A program made the translations under genes and the position numbers. From positions 1 to 64,000 of the forward strand of contig NZ_OMKE01000057.1 of assembly GCF_900299535.1 (NCBI RefSeq): DNA of 64,000 bases, given 5' to 3'. Shown here piece by piece: positions 54,201 to 62,685 of this stretch. The notes under the pieces were generated by a model. That model did not search any database. It had not been told where the DNA came from and saw only the letters and a program-made list of their open reading frames with translations. Position 1 is the first letter of the stretch; every line of letters begins with the position of its first letter. Origin of the DNA: Aquimarina aquimarini (GTDB taxonomy: Bacteria > Bacteroidota > Bacteroidia > Flavobacteriales > Flavobacteriaceae).

Positions 54201-54464
54201 TAAGATAAAAGATAAATGCAACATCAATGTTGGCCATTTCTCTTTTTTGTATAATCTGAATCGTACTATATTACCACAAAAATTAATCACAAAAAACACC
54301 ATTATGGTCTCAAACCACCATGTATTATATATCCAAATTCTAGCGGCAGTAGTACCATAAGCATCTTCAAGGAATGTTCCTAATCCCATAGAAAATGCAA
54401 AAACAATAAATAAAACAGCCATTAATCGTGTAGAGAACAAAATACTCGCGAGCTTATCCTGCAT
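51288..54464 (-). CDS. ccsBA: ResB-CcsA fusion, system II cytochrome c maturation protein
   Basis: 1058 aa from the ATG at 54464. The frame opens at a TTG (54491), but that overlaps a TAAATTTG -7 box, so the ATG is preferred. The N-terminal ResB part has three early membrane segments, a long periplasmic domain (to ~420) and a fourth segment (YIGYMLLYLGLMLILFVKG). The C-terminal CcsA part has the tryptophan-rich haem-binding motif WGRYWGWDPKETWALI near residue 970 and GHAPWSDAYESMIYVAWM before it, with about eight membrane segments. The fused protein exports haem and ligates it to CxxCH of apocytochromes. Fused CcsBA is the normal form in Bacteroidetes. It follows a di-heme cytochrome gene on the same strand. 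Confidence 0.93.
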   Translation of the reverse strand: MQDKLASILFSTRLMAVLFIVFAFSMGLGTFLEDAYGTTAARIWIYNTWWFETIMVFFVINFCGNIVRFRLYKKEKWPTLMLHLSFILIIIGAFVTRYIGYEGVMPIREGETATTILSQKTYLSIFLDGEIKGEPRRRVVTEELELAEAANNDFTVYTDYNKQPVTIVYKDFIQGAEMGLIESEDGENYLKIVEAGEGNRHDHFLKEGEVSNIHNILIAFNKPTKGAINITYKNDDYFIESPFEGSFMRMADRMEGVVHKDSLQPLMLRSLYQTAGMQFVIPDPVITGKYDVVPIEVKGKGQQDALILDVTTNGETKEIKLLGGKGYNNDMIKISLGGLDMYFNYGSKLLELPFGLKLNDFIAEKFPGTEKGYKSYKSKVEIVEDNSSIPYDIYMNHVLDHRGYRFFQSSFDPDEKGTVLSVNHDQWGTWITYIGYMLLYLGLMLILFVKGSRFKDLEAMLSKVKKKKKTLTIFLGILISSFSYGQDQTQHTDHLQALPTKTQLDSVILANVVPAEHAAKFGSIVIQDERGRMKPVNTFSSELLRKLSKKDTYNGLTADQVFVSMIENPIIWYSVPIIEIDRKNDSIRKILGVHKKERRVSLIDLVEPDGSYKLDPYLEAASKTNTPNQFEKDFLKTHEKFYILNQALGGGILRVFPVPGDEGNKWVSVPELNEYKFSGMDSVYTRQIIHIYRQSLREARETKDYTKPDTYVESIKSFQKKFGSEVLPTDKKIKAEIALNKYDIFRTLYQYYGVVGLLLMVFVIARIFKDSKIIRGLINITIGIVILLFIMHTTGLIIRWYVSGHAPWSDAYESMIYVAWMTLAIGFAFGKRSNLTIAATTFVACIILFFAHENWTDPAIANLQPVLDSYWILIHVSIIVGSYGPFFVGAILGVLSLLLMILTTKSNKKRMDLNIKEITIINEMSLTIGLVMLTIGNFLGGMWANESWGRYWGWDPKETWALISIMVYAFIIHMRLIPGLRGRWFFNLMSVFAVLSILMTYFGVNFYLKGLHSYASGDRAVTPTEGYYFILFWAVLGAVSYWRNKVHYKKDKKKVATK

Positions 54465-54488
54465 AGTAACCTTTCTTTTTTTGCTTGG

Positions 54489-54496
54489 CAAATTTA
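54489..54496 (-). promoter_or_regulatory. Possible -7 box (TAAATTTG) of ccsBA
   Basis: Read on the minus strand it matches TAnnTTTG and lies 25 bases upstream of the ATG at 54464. This supports that start over the overlapping TTG. No clear -33 element was found. Confidence 0.4.
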
Positions 54497-54694
54497 CTAC
54501 TTTTAAAAAAATAATATATCATGATCTCCTTTTGATTTTAAGGTTTTAACAGAAGTATAAGATAATGGCAAATTCATTGTATTTTGAAACTTATAATTCT
54601 ACTACCTCTTTAGTATCATCAAGTCATTTTATGTAACTATAGCAAAGGATACACAGGTTTTCACAATTACAAAAAGTTATTCATTGCTTCTTAT

Positions 54695-56023
54695 TTATAA
54701 TGCTTTTAAATACTCTACCAAATCAAGTTGTTCTTCACTAGTTAACTCTAAATCAAAATAATCATTATAATGTGTTATTACTTCATTAAGTGTTGTAAAT
54801 CTTCCGTCATGAAAAAAACCATTCCCATCTGATTTCACAAACAATCCTCGTAATGGAGGTGTTCTATATTTCTCTGTTGGAGACCTGTTTGCTTCAAAAT
54901 CATCAATTCCTATTTCTTCGGGAGTATGTAATATATTATCTGCAAATATCGGAGCAGGATGACATGATACACAATCAGCTTTATCTTCAAATAGAATTTT
55001 ACCACGAATTGCAGAAGCCTCATCATAACTCTCAGGGCTTGGCGTTGGAGCTAATAATGACAATTGATATTCTCGCAAGCTTTCTAATTTTGAATCTACC
55101 ATATCTACAGGGACACTTACATCAAATAAACCTCTCTCTACAGCAAGTGGAAATTTCTCTGAATCATTCAATCGTTTATCAGAGAAATTTCCTTGCCCCC
55201 CCATTACTAGAACCCCAATAAACCTATTCCAATACGACACTTCACCCCAACCAGTATACGTTTCATGAGTAATTGCCTGTAATCCATATGCAGGAGGAAT
55301 TACTAGTGTTGCTAATTCTCCATTAGGTTTTGTTACTTTTCCATCCATCAATAAAGTAGGAGCAAAACGTCCTGCTCCCCATGCATTTACGACACTATTA
55401 AAAGTTGCTACATCTACACTCAACAAATCTGCCAAAGGAGCATTTTTTACAAAACCTAGAATAGCACCAACATTAAGGTCTGTATTTGCCCAACCGTCTT
55501 TCCTTTTTCCTATTCCAGAAGTAAACGAATCATCAACTGTAGAATGGCATAATGCACAGGTGATTCCTACTGCTGTCAAATTTTGATTTTCATCAAAACT
55601 TCCTTTGACCCCTACTACTGCATCTAGGCTTAATAATGCCACTGTAGTCATTGGATCTTCTAAATCTATGCTACCATCAGAGATCCCATCTACTACAGCT
55701 TGTGGTAGTGCTTCTGCATCCACCTTTAATCCTATAGATAAAGCTGTTGATGGAGCCAATCCAGAACCAAACCCTCCATTTACTTCTCCCAAAATTGCTT
55801 TATCTAACTCCAATAAATCTGTCCATTGTGCTTCACTACCAAAAGTATCATGCCTAAACACTTCTTCTCCTTGTGCCACCAAATCAGGATTCAAACTTAA
55901 TTCTACAGGAGATGGGATCATTAATTCTGTAGGTATCGGAATCAAATCATCACCCTTGCATTGAATAAAAATTGTGGCCACACAAACGAGCCCTAAAACA
56001 ATTACCGTTTTTCTAAGTTTCAT
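54695..56023 (-). CDS. Di-heme cytochrome c peroxidase-like lipoprotein
   Basis: 442 aa with a lipoprotein signal (lipobox IFIQC, Cys22). It carries two c-type haem sites: CALCH (156-160) and CVSCH (351-355). The second half ends with RTPPLRGLFVKSDGNGFFHD and LNEVITHYNDYF, typical of the cytochrome c peroxidase/MauG family C-terminal domain. The first part is longer than in CcpA and includes WNRFIGVLVMGGQGNF. The role is reduction of peroxide or another periplasmic electron-transfer reaction; the exact substrate is unknown. Its haem would be attached by the CcsBA encoded downstream on the same strand. Confidence 0.85.
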   Translation of the reverse strand: MKLRKTVIVLGLVCVATIFIQCKGDDLIPIPTELMIPSPVELSLNPDLVAQGEEVFRHDTFGSEAQWTDLLELDKAILGEVNGGFGSGLAPSTALSIGLKVDAEALPQAVVDGISDGSIDLEDPMTTVALLSLDAVVGVKGSFDENQNLTAVGITCALCHSTVDDSFTSGIGKRKDGWANTDLNVGAILGFVKNAPLADLLSVDVATFNSVVNAWGAGRFAPTLLMDGKVTKPNGELATLVIPPAYGLQAITHETYTGWGEVSYWNRFIGVLVMGGQGNFSDKRLNDSEKFPLAVERGLFDVSVPVDMVDSKLESLREYQLSLLAPTPSPESYDEASAIRGKILFEDKADCVSCHPAPIFADNILHTPEEIGIDDFEANRSPTEKYRTPPLRGLFVKSDGNGFFHDGRFTTLNEVITHYNDYFDLELTSEEQLDLVEYLKAL

Positions 56024-56290
56024 GATTTTATTATTTTATGAGTTATATAAAAAATTGTGATTTTATATCTATCAGGTTTATTATCCACCTTTAGTATATT
56101 TACCCCTTGTTATAAGTTTTAGATAAAAACGTTGCGAAAAGGTTACAAAATTTTACCTTTTCTTGATTGAGTATACTTTCATATTTGATTTTAAGACATA
56201 TAACACAACCTCTTACTGCTATAGGAATCGTTTTAATTTTAAAATAGAAATGAAAGAATTGTATTATTCTGCTATTAATAGGAACTTCCT

Positions 56291-56298
56291 TATTTTTG
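56291..56298 (+). promoter_or_regulatory. Possible -7 box (TATTTTTG) next to the DUF2520 gene start
   Basis: Exact TAnnTTTG match only 4 bases before the ATG at 56303. If used, the mRNA would be nearly leaderless. Confidence 0.35.
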
Positions 56299-56302
56299 CC
56301 GA

Positions 56303-57067
56303 ATGATTAGAGTTATAATTATTGGTTCGGGTAATGTAGCCAAACATTTGTATATTGCTTTACATGATCAAAAATCTGTAGCGGTAATACAATGTTATAA
56401 TCGCAAAGGAATATTATTACACCCTAATCAAAAAAAGGATACTGTAACTAAGGAATTAGACACCTTAAAAGATGCCGATATCTATATCTTGGCTGTGAGT
56501 GACAATGCAATTAAAGAAGTTTCTAACTCACTACCTATCAACAATAAACTTATAGTACACACCTCGGGTAGTGTTCCTATGAATATTTTGAAAGGAACTA
56601 ATAAAAAAGGGGTATTCTATCCTTTACAAACATTTAGTAAAAACAAGATTGTAGATTTTAAAGCTATTCCTATTTGTATAGAAGCTGAATCCCCAAATGA
56701 TAGTGAGTTACTGAAAAAACTAGCACTCACTCTTTCTAAAAAAGTATATGAGATATCCTCTGAACAACGTAATGTTTTACATGTCTCTGCTGTGTTTGTT
56801 AATAATTTTACCAATCATTTATTTTCGATAGCAAATGATATTTGTACAGATCATCAAATTCCTTTCGAAATTTTACACCCTTTGATTCTAGAAACAGCTC
56901 AAAAAGCAACAACAATATCTCCAGATATTGCACAAACTGGCCCTGCCATACGTGAGGATTCTACAACTATTCAAAGGCATTTAAAAACTATAAAAAACAA
57001 CACTCAAAAAGATATATATCAAACCCTTACTAGGGCAATACAAAACAAACATGGAAAAAAGCTATAA
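56303..57067 (+). CDS. Rossmann-like / DUF2520 domain NAD(P)-binding protein
   Basis: 254 aa. The N-terminal Rossmann domain starts VIIIGSGNVAKHLYIAL (GSGNVA at 8-13) with DADIYILAVSDNAIKEV and VHTSGSVPMNIL, as in NADP-dependent F420/ProC-type dehydrogenases. The C-terminal helical domain is DUF2520 (RNVLHVSAVFVNNFTNHLF, PLILETAQKATTISPD). The family is common in Bacteroidetes next to KdsC-like HAD genes, but its reaction is not established. The 3' end overlaps the HAD gene by 17 bases, so they are coupled. Confidence 0.9.
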   Translation: MIRVIIIGSGNVAKHLYIALHDQKSVAVIQCYNRKGILLHPNQKKDTVTKELDTLKDADIYILAVSDNAIKEVSNSLPINNKLIVHTSGSVPMNILKGTNKKGVFYPLQTFSKNKIVDFKAIPICIEAESPNDSELLKKLALTLSKKVYEISSEQRNVLHVSAVFVNNFTNHLFSIANDICTDHQIPFEILHPLILETAQKATTISPDIAQTGPAIREDSTTIQRHLKTIKNNTQKDIYQTLTRAIQNKHGKKL

Positions 57068-57575
57068 AGAATACTTACAACACATTACTACATTTATTTT
57101 TGACGTAGATGGTGTACTTACAGACGGAACAGTAGTTATTAATACTGATGGTGAATTATTGAGAACAATGAATATCAAGGATGGATATGCACTTAAGGCT
57201 GCCGTAGAACAGGGATTTAATGTTTGTATTATTTCTGGAGGTAAGAACGAAGGTGTACGTCAACGATTAAAAGGATTAGGGATTACAGACATTTACCTTG
57301 GTGCTCATCATAAAGTAGAACAATTAAATGAATATCTAGACTCGCACGATATAAAAACCGAAAATGTATTGTATATGGGGGATGATATTCCAGATTTTCC
57401 TGTTATGAAAATGGTAGGGCTTCCAACTTGTCCTCAAGATGCAGTTGCAGAGATCAAAGAAATTTCTAAATATGTGTCTTTCAAAAAAGGAGGTAAAGGG
57501 TGTGTAAGAGATGTAATCGAACAAGTACTTAAAGTGCAAGAAAAATGGATTTCGAATTTTGATGCAAAAGCATAA
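57051..57575 (+). CDS. KdsC-like HAD subfamily IIIA phosphatase
   Basis: 174 aa, a capless C0 HAD: motif I is FIFDVDGVLTDGTV (Asp18, Asp20), motif II is VCIISGGKNEGVRQRL, and motif IV is VLYMGDDIPDFPVMKMVGLP. The length and LGAHHKVEQLNEYL segment match KDO-8-phosphate phosphatase (KdsC), which makes KDO for lipopolysaccharide. In Bacteroidetes, similar proteins also act on other nonulosonates. It starts inside the DUF2520 gene end (17-base overlap). Confidence 0.88.
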   Translation: MEKSYKEYLQHITTFIFDVDGVLTDGTVVINTDGELLRTMNIKDGYALKAAVEQGFNVCIISGGKNEGVRQRLKGLGITDIYLGAHHKVEQLNEYLDSHDIKTENVLYMGDDIPDFPVMKMVGLPTCPQDAVAEIKEISKYVSFKKGGKGCVRDVIEQVLKVQEKWISNFDAKA

Positions 57576-57586
57576 CCCTATTTTAT

Positions 57587-58423
57587 ATGGAAACTTTACA
57601 CAATAATAAGCTCCTCTTTTTAATACTATCTCTTTTTATTTTTATGAATTGCAAAGGTCAAATTGATGAATCTACAGACGGTGGCAATACTTCGATCTCA
57701 AAAAGTATTGAAAACATGTCTGAAGAAGAAATAAAAAAGCTTTGCCATGATATCAATATAAAAACTACTCAAAGTAGGTCTGATAGTATTACGCGAGTAA
57801 AATTAGATTCGATTCGTTTCAAAAAATTTACCAATTTGACTTCTAGTCATTTAGAAACTGATTTAAAAAATGATAGTATTATCAATTACATTGCTACTGC
57901 AACCCCAATTGTAAATGATAGTGGAAGCCTTATACTCTCTCCATCAAACATCAGCTTTAGTCGATTTGATAAAATAAAGAAAATAAGCTGGGTTCATGAA
58001 GGGGATACTATTACTTTATCAGAAATAGGTCATATCTATACGATTGCTAATGATATGTTACTGGTGATGGATGTAAAGAAAAACAATATCCTTTTTTTTA
58101 ACCCACAAGGTAAACAACTTACAACCGTATTAGAAGCTCCAATGCTAAAATCTCATAAAATGATTCATGGAATAAAATCTTTTGATAAAGAACGATATGT
58201 AGTTCGACCAGAAGGTACACCTATAGAAGATAATGAAGGTAACATTATAAATTATAAAACTCGAAAAGGTGATTTAGGAGTATTTAGTAGTGAAGAAATG
58301 ATACTTAACGGTGTAAAATATTTAAGAGTCTGGATTTATGGCGGTAACAGTATAGAGGCTCAATTCTTAAACTTAGAAACACTAAAATGGGAAAACCAAG
58401 CTATGTGGATTGGTCTTATATAA
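57587..58423 (+). CDS. Lipoprotein of unknown function
   Basis: 278 aa with a lipoprotein signal (lipobox FIFMNC, Cys22). The mature part begins with a Ser/Asn-rich linker, then helices (MSEEEIKKLCHDINI). From ~100 on comes a beta-rich region with NDSGSLILSPSNISFSRFDK, VLMDVKKNNILFFNPQGKQL-like strands and a WIYGGNSIEAQFLNLETLKW ending, suggestive of a small beta-propeller-like or LolB-like fold. I do not recognise the family. It lies 11 bases after the KdsC-like gene and 106 bases before rdgB, so it is probably in the same transcript. Confidence 0.72.
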   Translation: METLHNNKLLFLILSLFIFMNCKGQIDESTDGGNTSISKSIENMSEEEIKKLCHDINIKTTQSRSDSITRVKLDSIRFKKFTNLTSSHLETDLKNDSIINYIATATPIVNDSGSLILSPSNISFSRFDKIKKISWVHEGDTITLSEIGHIYTIANDMLLVMDVKKNNILFFNPQGKQLTTVLEAPMLKSHKMIHGIKSFDKERYVVRPEGTPIEDNEGNIINYKTRKGDLGVFSSEEMILNGVKYLRVWIYGGNSIEAQFLNLETLKWENQAMWIGLI

Positions 58424-58529
58424 GTACTCTTTGGTATTAAAACCAGTTTTATAGACATCTAACCCTATAAGAACCTGCTAATCATAAATATACTCAAACA
58501 AATTAATCTTTTTTTGAATTCATAACACT

Positions 58530-59099
58530 ATGAAATTAGTATTTGCCACCAACAATAAAAATAAGCTAAAAGAAGTTCAAGCACTGGTTCCTTCTACCAT
58601 CCAGATCATAAGCCTTAGTGATATTGGTTGTAATGAGGATATCCCCGAAACCTCTCCTACTATAGAAGGCAATGCTAAACAAAAAGCGCTATATATCAAA
58701 GAGCATTATGGTTATGATTGTTTTGCTGACGATACAGGGCTAGAAGTAGAAGCCCTAGATGGAGCTCCTGGAGTATATTCTGCCAGATATGCTGGTGAAG
58801 ACAAAGATGCTCATGCTAACATGGATAAGCTCTTGAAAGAATTAGAAGGAAAACCATCTCGAAAAGCACAGTTTAAAACCGTAATTGCATTAACTACACA
58901 TGGAGAACTCAAAAGTTTTACGGGTATTTGCAAAGGAACGATCACAGAGTCTAAAAAAGGAGAAAAAGGATTTGGTTACGACCCTGTTTTTCTACCTGAT
59001 GGTTACAGTCAAACTTTTGCCGAACTTTTGCTATCAGAAAAAAATAAAATAGGGCATCGTGGTCAAGCTGTACAACAACTAATTGAACATTTAAGTTAA
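58530..59099 (+). CDS. rdgB: Non-canonical purine NTP pyrophosphatase (RdgB/HAM1)
   Basis: 189 aa. The N-terminal LVFATNNKNKLKEVQAL (substrate loop TNNKNK at 7-12), the ADDTGLEVEALDGAPGVYSA block and FGYDPVFLPDG followed by NKIGHRGQA are diagnostic of the Ham1/RdgB family. It hydrolyses dITP, ITP and XTP to the monophosphates and cleans the nucleotide pool. The stop overlaps that of the convergent CPBP gene by 4 bases. Confidence 0.96.
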   Translation: MKLVFATNNKNKLKEVQALVPSTIQIISLSDIGCNEDIPETSPTIEGNAKQKALYIKEHYGYDCFADDTGLEVEALDGAPGVYSARYAGEDKDAHANMDKLLKELEGKPSRKAQFKTVIALTTHGELKSFTGICKGTITESKKGEKGFGYDPVFLPDGYSQTFAELLLSEKNKIGHRGQAVQQLIEHLS

Positions 59100-59728
59100 T
59101 CTGCTCCAGGAAAAGCTAACATCTCTCCCATACCTACTGTAAACAGCCAATTACCATAAATAGCATGCTCTATAGAAACCAATAGAGTAGATTTTGTTTT
59201 TTGATATGTATACGCAAATAATATACCTCCTATAAAAGTTAGCAACTGCACCAAAAAACTTCTTAAAAAAAGATGTGCTAAAGAAAAAAGAACTGCATTT
59301 ATAAAAATAAATAACCACTTATTACCTATTAACTTTTCATATCGTTTATAAAAAAAAGTTCTATATATAATCTCTTGGGGCCACACAGATAAAAAAGTAT
59401 ATATAAATAGAATAGCAACCCACATACCAGGTTTTTTTATCATCACAGAAAATAGTTTATCAGGAGCAACATAAAGAACATACCCACTAGTAATCAATAA
59501 TATGATTGCAAGTTTTATAATAGTTTCTTTACAAAAAGGTTTCCAATATTTTTTAAAAGAAAAATTAATACTCAATAAACCTTTCCTCTTGAGAAAAATT
59601 AAAATATAAACAAAACCAAAAACTACAGGGATTACTTTAAAAAGAAAATGAATATTTAATAAAAAACTTAGTGGCAGTACAATAAAAAAAATAAATAACT
59701 CTACTCCCTTATAAAGATTTGTATGCAT
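59096..59728 (-). CDS. CPBP-family intramembrane protein
   Basis: 210 aa, about six to seven membrane segments. Motif 1 of the CPBP (CAAX protease and bacteriocin-processing) family is seen as QEIIYRTFFYKRY (Gln118, Glu119, Arg123), i.e. EExxxR with the first Glu replaced by Gln. Motif 2 is NAVLFSLAHLFL with the His, and motif 3 HAIYGNW. The Q-E form is common among Bacteroidetes members. The activity (intramembrane protease or not) cannot be told. Convergent with rdgB, 4-base overlap of stops. Confidence 0.82.
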   Translation of the reverse strand: MHTNLYKGVELFIFFIVLPLSFLLNIHFLFKVIPVVFGFVYILIFLKRKGLLSINFSFKKYWKPFCKETIIKLAIILLITSGYVLYVAPDKLFSVMIKKPGMWVAILFIYTFLSVWPQEIIYRTFFYKRYEKLIGNKWLFIFINAVLFSLAHLFLRSFLVQLLTFIGGILFAYTYQKTKSTLLVSIEHAIYGNWLFTVGMGEMLAFPGAD

Positions 59729-59801
59729 ATTTACAGCCTTAAAATTATTCTAAATTTAAAACAATAAAAATAAACAGCTCAAAAACTATAATTATTTAAA
59801 T

Positions 59802-59829
59802 AAAAAAAAGCCTCTGGGGTGAGAGGCTT
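59802..59829 (-). terminator. Hairpin element 1 (U-tract on the minus strand)
   Basis: AAGCCTCT (59808-59815) pairs with AGAGGCTT (59822-59829); A-run at 59802-59809 becomes a U-tract after the stem on the minus strand. A ~20-nt sequence to its right resembles that beside element 2. No minus-strand gene is annotated upstream to be terminated. Confidence 0.6.
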
Positions 59830-60294
59830 GTTAAGTTTAGGGCGAAAACTAATTTTTGGGGTAAAAAAGTTTACTTTAGTTCAACATGGGGCTAATCAAT
59901 ATTTTAATATCTTTTTCCTATACATCAAAGGTATATTTTTACTACAAAAGGCTTACAAAATAATAATTAAAAAAAACCAATATTATCGACAAAATACGTT
60001 TTACTTAGATTAAAAGCTTATTTATTTGTATTTATTTATATTTTCGACAAAAAAAATCTATAAAACCAGATATAGGTTCTTGATTTAAAATATAATAAAA
60101 AAATCTAAAAAGTAGGAAATTTCCTTACCACATTTACCTTTATCTATTCACATATACAATTATTATTTCTTTATAACAATTTGTTCTTTTATCCAAATTA
60201 GTAATCTACTCAAAACTTCAATACTTCATAACAACAGCATAAACAAACAGTTCTAAATCAATTTTTTACAGCAAATTGAATTACCCATAAAAGT

Positions 60295-60318
60295 AAAAAG
60301 CCTCTGGGTATGAGGCTT
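60295..60318 (-). terminator. Hairpin element 2 (U-tract on the minus strand)
   Basis: AAGCCTC (60298-60304) pairs with GAGGCTT (60312-60318), preceded by AAAAA, giving a U-tract on the minus strand. It shares AAAAAGCCTCTGGG and the TTAnGTnTAGG flank with element 1, about 490 bases away. Confidence 0.6.
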
Positions 60319-60623
60319 ATTAGGTGTAGGTTTAAATAACTCAATCGAATTATTTTTATTTAGGACAAAAAAAAGTTAAACCAATTAAATAAAAATCAAT
60401 TTTTCCTTTACTTTATTTTGTACTTCAAAAGTAAAAATTTTGTTAAAAAATATTTCATTTGTAGTATTAACAAAATTAACATATTCGATTAAACACACAA
60501 ATAAACGATTAAAAACATTTTATATTGTTCGCCTTATTTTGAATTTTCTTAAAGTCAACGCCAACGTTGCATAACTTTTATTAAAATCGTAACATTACAT
60601 CCATAAAATTTCGAACTCAATAC

Positions 60624-62108
60624 ATGGAAAGCCAAAACATCACCCCGTCATCCCCAAAAGATGAAAATATCATAACAAATAAAGAATTAAGTATTTGGGA
60701 AGCATTACTTCCTATATTGATATTGGTAGGAATGTTGTTTTACAATGTCTTTTATGCATTTGGAGACGACGCATTAAGTGGTAGTAATCAGTTTATATTA
60801 CTTCTTGGTGCTGCAGTAGCTGCTATTGTAGGCTTCTTTAATAAAGTATCCTATAAGCAAATGATGGAAGAGATTGCCAAAAATGTAAAATCTACTACAG
60901 GAGCTTTACTTATATTATTGATGGTAGGCTCTTTGGCTGGTACTTGGTTGATTAGCGGTATTATACCAACCATGATTTATTATGGTCTACAAATTCTAAA
61001 TCCAACTATTTTTCTAGCTGCCTGCGTTATCATTTGTGCTATTATTTCTATTGCTACAGGAAGTTCATGGACCACCTCTGCTACTGTTGGTATTGCGCTT
61101 ATAGGTATTGGGGATACTTTGGGTATTTCTCTAGGTATGACTGCTGGAGCAGTTATTTCTGGTGCATACTTTGGAGATAAAATGTCTCCCCTATCTGATA
61201 CTACCAATCTAGCGCCTGCAATGGCAGGAGGAGATTTATTCTCTCATATAAAATATATGACTTATACTACGGTACCTACCATTATAATTACATTGATAGT
61301 TTTTATCATTATTGGTCTTACCATTGATACCTCTGGTACTCCTGAGATAAGTGGACAACTTAAAGCAATTGATGAAGCCTTTAATATCTCACCTTGGTTA
61401 TTTATTGTTCCAGTATTGGTTATAGGCTTAATCATAAAAAAAACACCTCCTTTGATAGCATTATTAGCAGGAACACTACTAGGGGCTATTGCAGCAATTA
61501 TAGCACAACCAACTATTATATTACAAATTGCTGGAAGTACCGAGTTTAATTTCAACTCTATATACATTGGTGTTATGAAAGCTATCACTGTAGATACTGC
61601 TGTTGAAACCAGTAGCACAGAGCTCAATGACCTCTTTTCTTCAGGAGGTATGGCAGGTATGTTAGGCACCATATGGCTTATTGTATGCGCAATGGTTTTT
61701 GGTGGCGTTATGGATGCCATTGGTGCGCTAGCTAGAATCAGCAAAGCATTATTAAGTTTATTTGATTCTGTATTCGGGCTTTTTGCAAGTACTGCACTAA
61801 GTTGTGTCATATTAAATGCTACAGCTTCTGATCAATACTTAGCAATTGTTGTACCTGGTAGAATGTATGCTAAAGCTTTTAAAGATAAAGGACTTGCTCC
61901 AGAAAACTTAAGTCGTACTCTAGAAGATACTGGTACAGTAACTTCTGTACTTATCCCATATAACACATGTGGAGCATATCAAAGTGGAGTTCTTGGTGTG
62001 CCAGTTGCAGATTATGCGATCTATGCAATCTTTAATTGGTTAAGTTTCTTTGTTACCCTATTCTTTGCTGCTTTTAGAATTAAAATAAAGCAATTAGCTC
62101 AAGATTAA
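60624..62108 (+). CDS. nhaC: NhaC-family Na+/H+ antiporter
   Basis: 494 aa with about 11-12 membrane segments. Family signatures are IATGSSWTTSATVGIALIGI, GAVISGAYFGDKMSPLSDTT (the D-K-x-S-P-x-S-D-T-T motif near the ion site), SGGMAGMLGTIWLIVCAMVF and LEDTGTVTSVLIPYNTCGAY. It exchanges internal Na+ for external protons for Na+ and pH homeostasis, as expected for a marine bacterium. It is preceded by an 895-bp gap and followed by a hairpin. Confidence 0.93.
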   Translation: MESQNITPSSPKDENIITNKELSIWEALLPILILVGMLFYNVFYAFGDDALSGSNQFILLLGAAVAAIVGFFNKVSYKQMMEEIAKNVKSTTGALLILLMVGSLAGTWLISGIIPTMIYYGLQILNPTIFLAACVIICAIISIATGSSWTTSATVGIALIGIGDTLGISLGMTAGAVISGAYFGDKMSPLSDTTNLAPAMAGGDLFSHIKYMTYTTVPTIIITLIVFIIIGLTIDTSGTPEISGQLKAIDEAFNISPWLFIVPVLVIGLIIKKTPPLIALLAGTLLGAIAAIIAQPTIILQIAGSTEFNFNSIYIGVMKAITVDTAVETSSTELNDLFSSGGMAGMLGTIWLIVCAMVFGGVMDAIGALARISKALLSLFDSVFGLFASTALSCVILNATASDQYLAIVVPGRMYAKAFKDKGLAPENLSRTLEDTGTVTSVLIPYNTCGAYQSGVLGVPVADYAIYAIFNWLSFFVTLFFAAFRIKIKQLAQD

Positions 62109-62141
62109 TTTATAGCATAATAGTGTCGATAAAATAACTCT

Positions 62142-62167
62142 AGGCTCTTATTTATTGATAAAAGCCT
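62142..62167 (+). terminator. Hairpin after nhaC
   Basis: AGGCT-C-TTAT (62142-62151) pairs with ATAA-A-AGCCT (62158-62167) with one mismatch. It lies 33 bases after the nhaC stop and before the convergent thioesterase gene. No strong U-tract, so moderate support only. Confidence 0.45.
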
Positions 62168-62195
62168 GAGGAAATTATGTTTTAAATAAAAACTT

Positions 62196-62594
62196 TTATT
62201 TGGTATCTAGAATAGGAATTGGTTTCTTATTATTACCTATAGCAACAAATTTAAAATGGCCTGAGACCGCAATCTCACGATCATGACTATACATCTCTTC
62301 TTTATAGATATCAACCTTTACCATACAACTCGTTCTACCTACTTTGGTAACTTTTGCTACCAACTCTATAATGGTACCTGCTGGAATTGGTTTTTCAAAA
62401 TCAATCTTATCTGTAGATATGGTCACCATTTTTTTTCTACTAAAACGTGTCGCACATATAAAAGAAACCTCATCCATGAGCTGTAAGGCAGTCCCACCAA
62501 ATAATGTTTCATAATGATTTGTAGTGTTAGGAAATACTGCTTTAAAAATCCTTGTTTCTGATTTTTTAATCAATTCTTCTATTATAACATCCAT
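62196..62594 (-). CDS. Hotdog-fold acyl-CoA thioesterase
   Basis: 132 aa, the single-hotdog length. NHYETLFGGTALQLMDEVSF with FSRKKMVTISTDKIDFEKPI and IIELVAKVTKVGRTSCMVKV is the YciA/BACH acyl-CoA hydrolase pattern (N-x-x-x-x-x-F-G-G-x-x-L-x-x-M-D-E-x). It hydrolyses acyl-CoA to free acid and CoA; chain-length preference is unknown. It is convergent with nhaC and divergent from the nitroreductase gene. Confidence 0.9.
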   Translation of the reverse strand: MDVIIEELIKKSETRIFKAVFPNTTNHYETLFGGTALQLMDEVSFICATRFSRKKMVTISTDKIDFEKPIPAGTIIELVAKVTKVGRTSCMVKVDIYKEEMYSHDREIAVSGHFKFVAIGNNKKPIPILDTK

Positions 62595-62654
62595 ACCTAT
62601 CGTAAAATATTTTTTTCTTAGTATTCAATGAGTCAAAGGTAAATCTTATACTAG

Positions 62655-62662
62655 TATCTTTG
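62655..62662 (+). promoter_or_regulatory. Possible -7 box (TATCTTTG) of the nitroreductase gene
   Basis: Exact TAnnTTTG match, 23 bases before the ATG at 62686. Confidence 0.35.
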
Positions 62663-62685
62663 TTACATATTAAAAAAAACTTCGG

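Larger units (their letters stand above)
59729..60623. other. 895-bp intergenic region with two related hairpins
   Basis: No protein gene is supported; a 64-codon frame at 59819-60013 starts inside the first hairpin element and has no coding character. The notable content is the pair of hairpins at 59808 and 60298 described separately. The nhaC promoter must be near the right end. Confidence 0.6.

Noticed and set aside
59819..60013. 64-codon plus-strand frame after the first hairpin
   Set aside because: Starts within the hairpin element, has low-complexity Lys/Phe-rich content and no start signal; intergenic DNA explains it better.
61262..61810. 182-codon minus-strand frame inside nhaC
   Set aside because: Antisense to conserved NhaC motifs.
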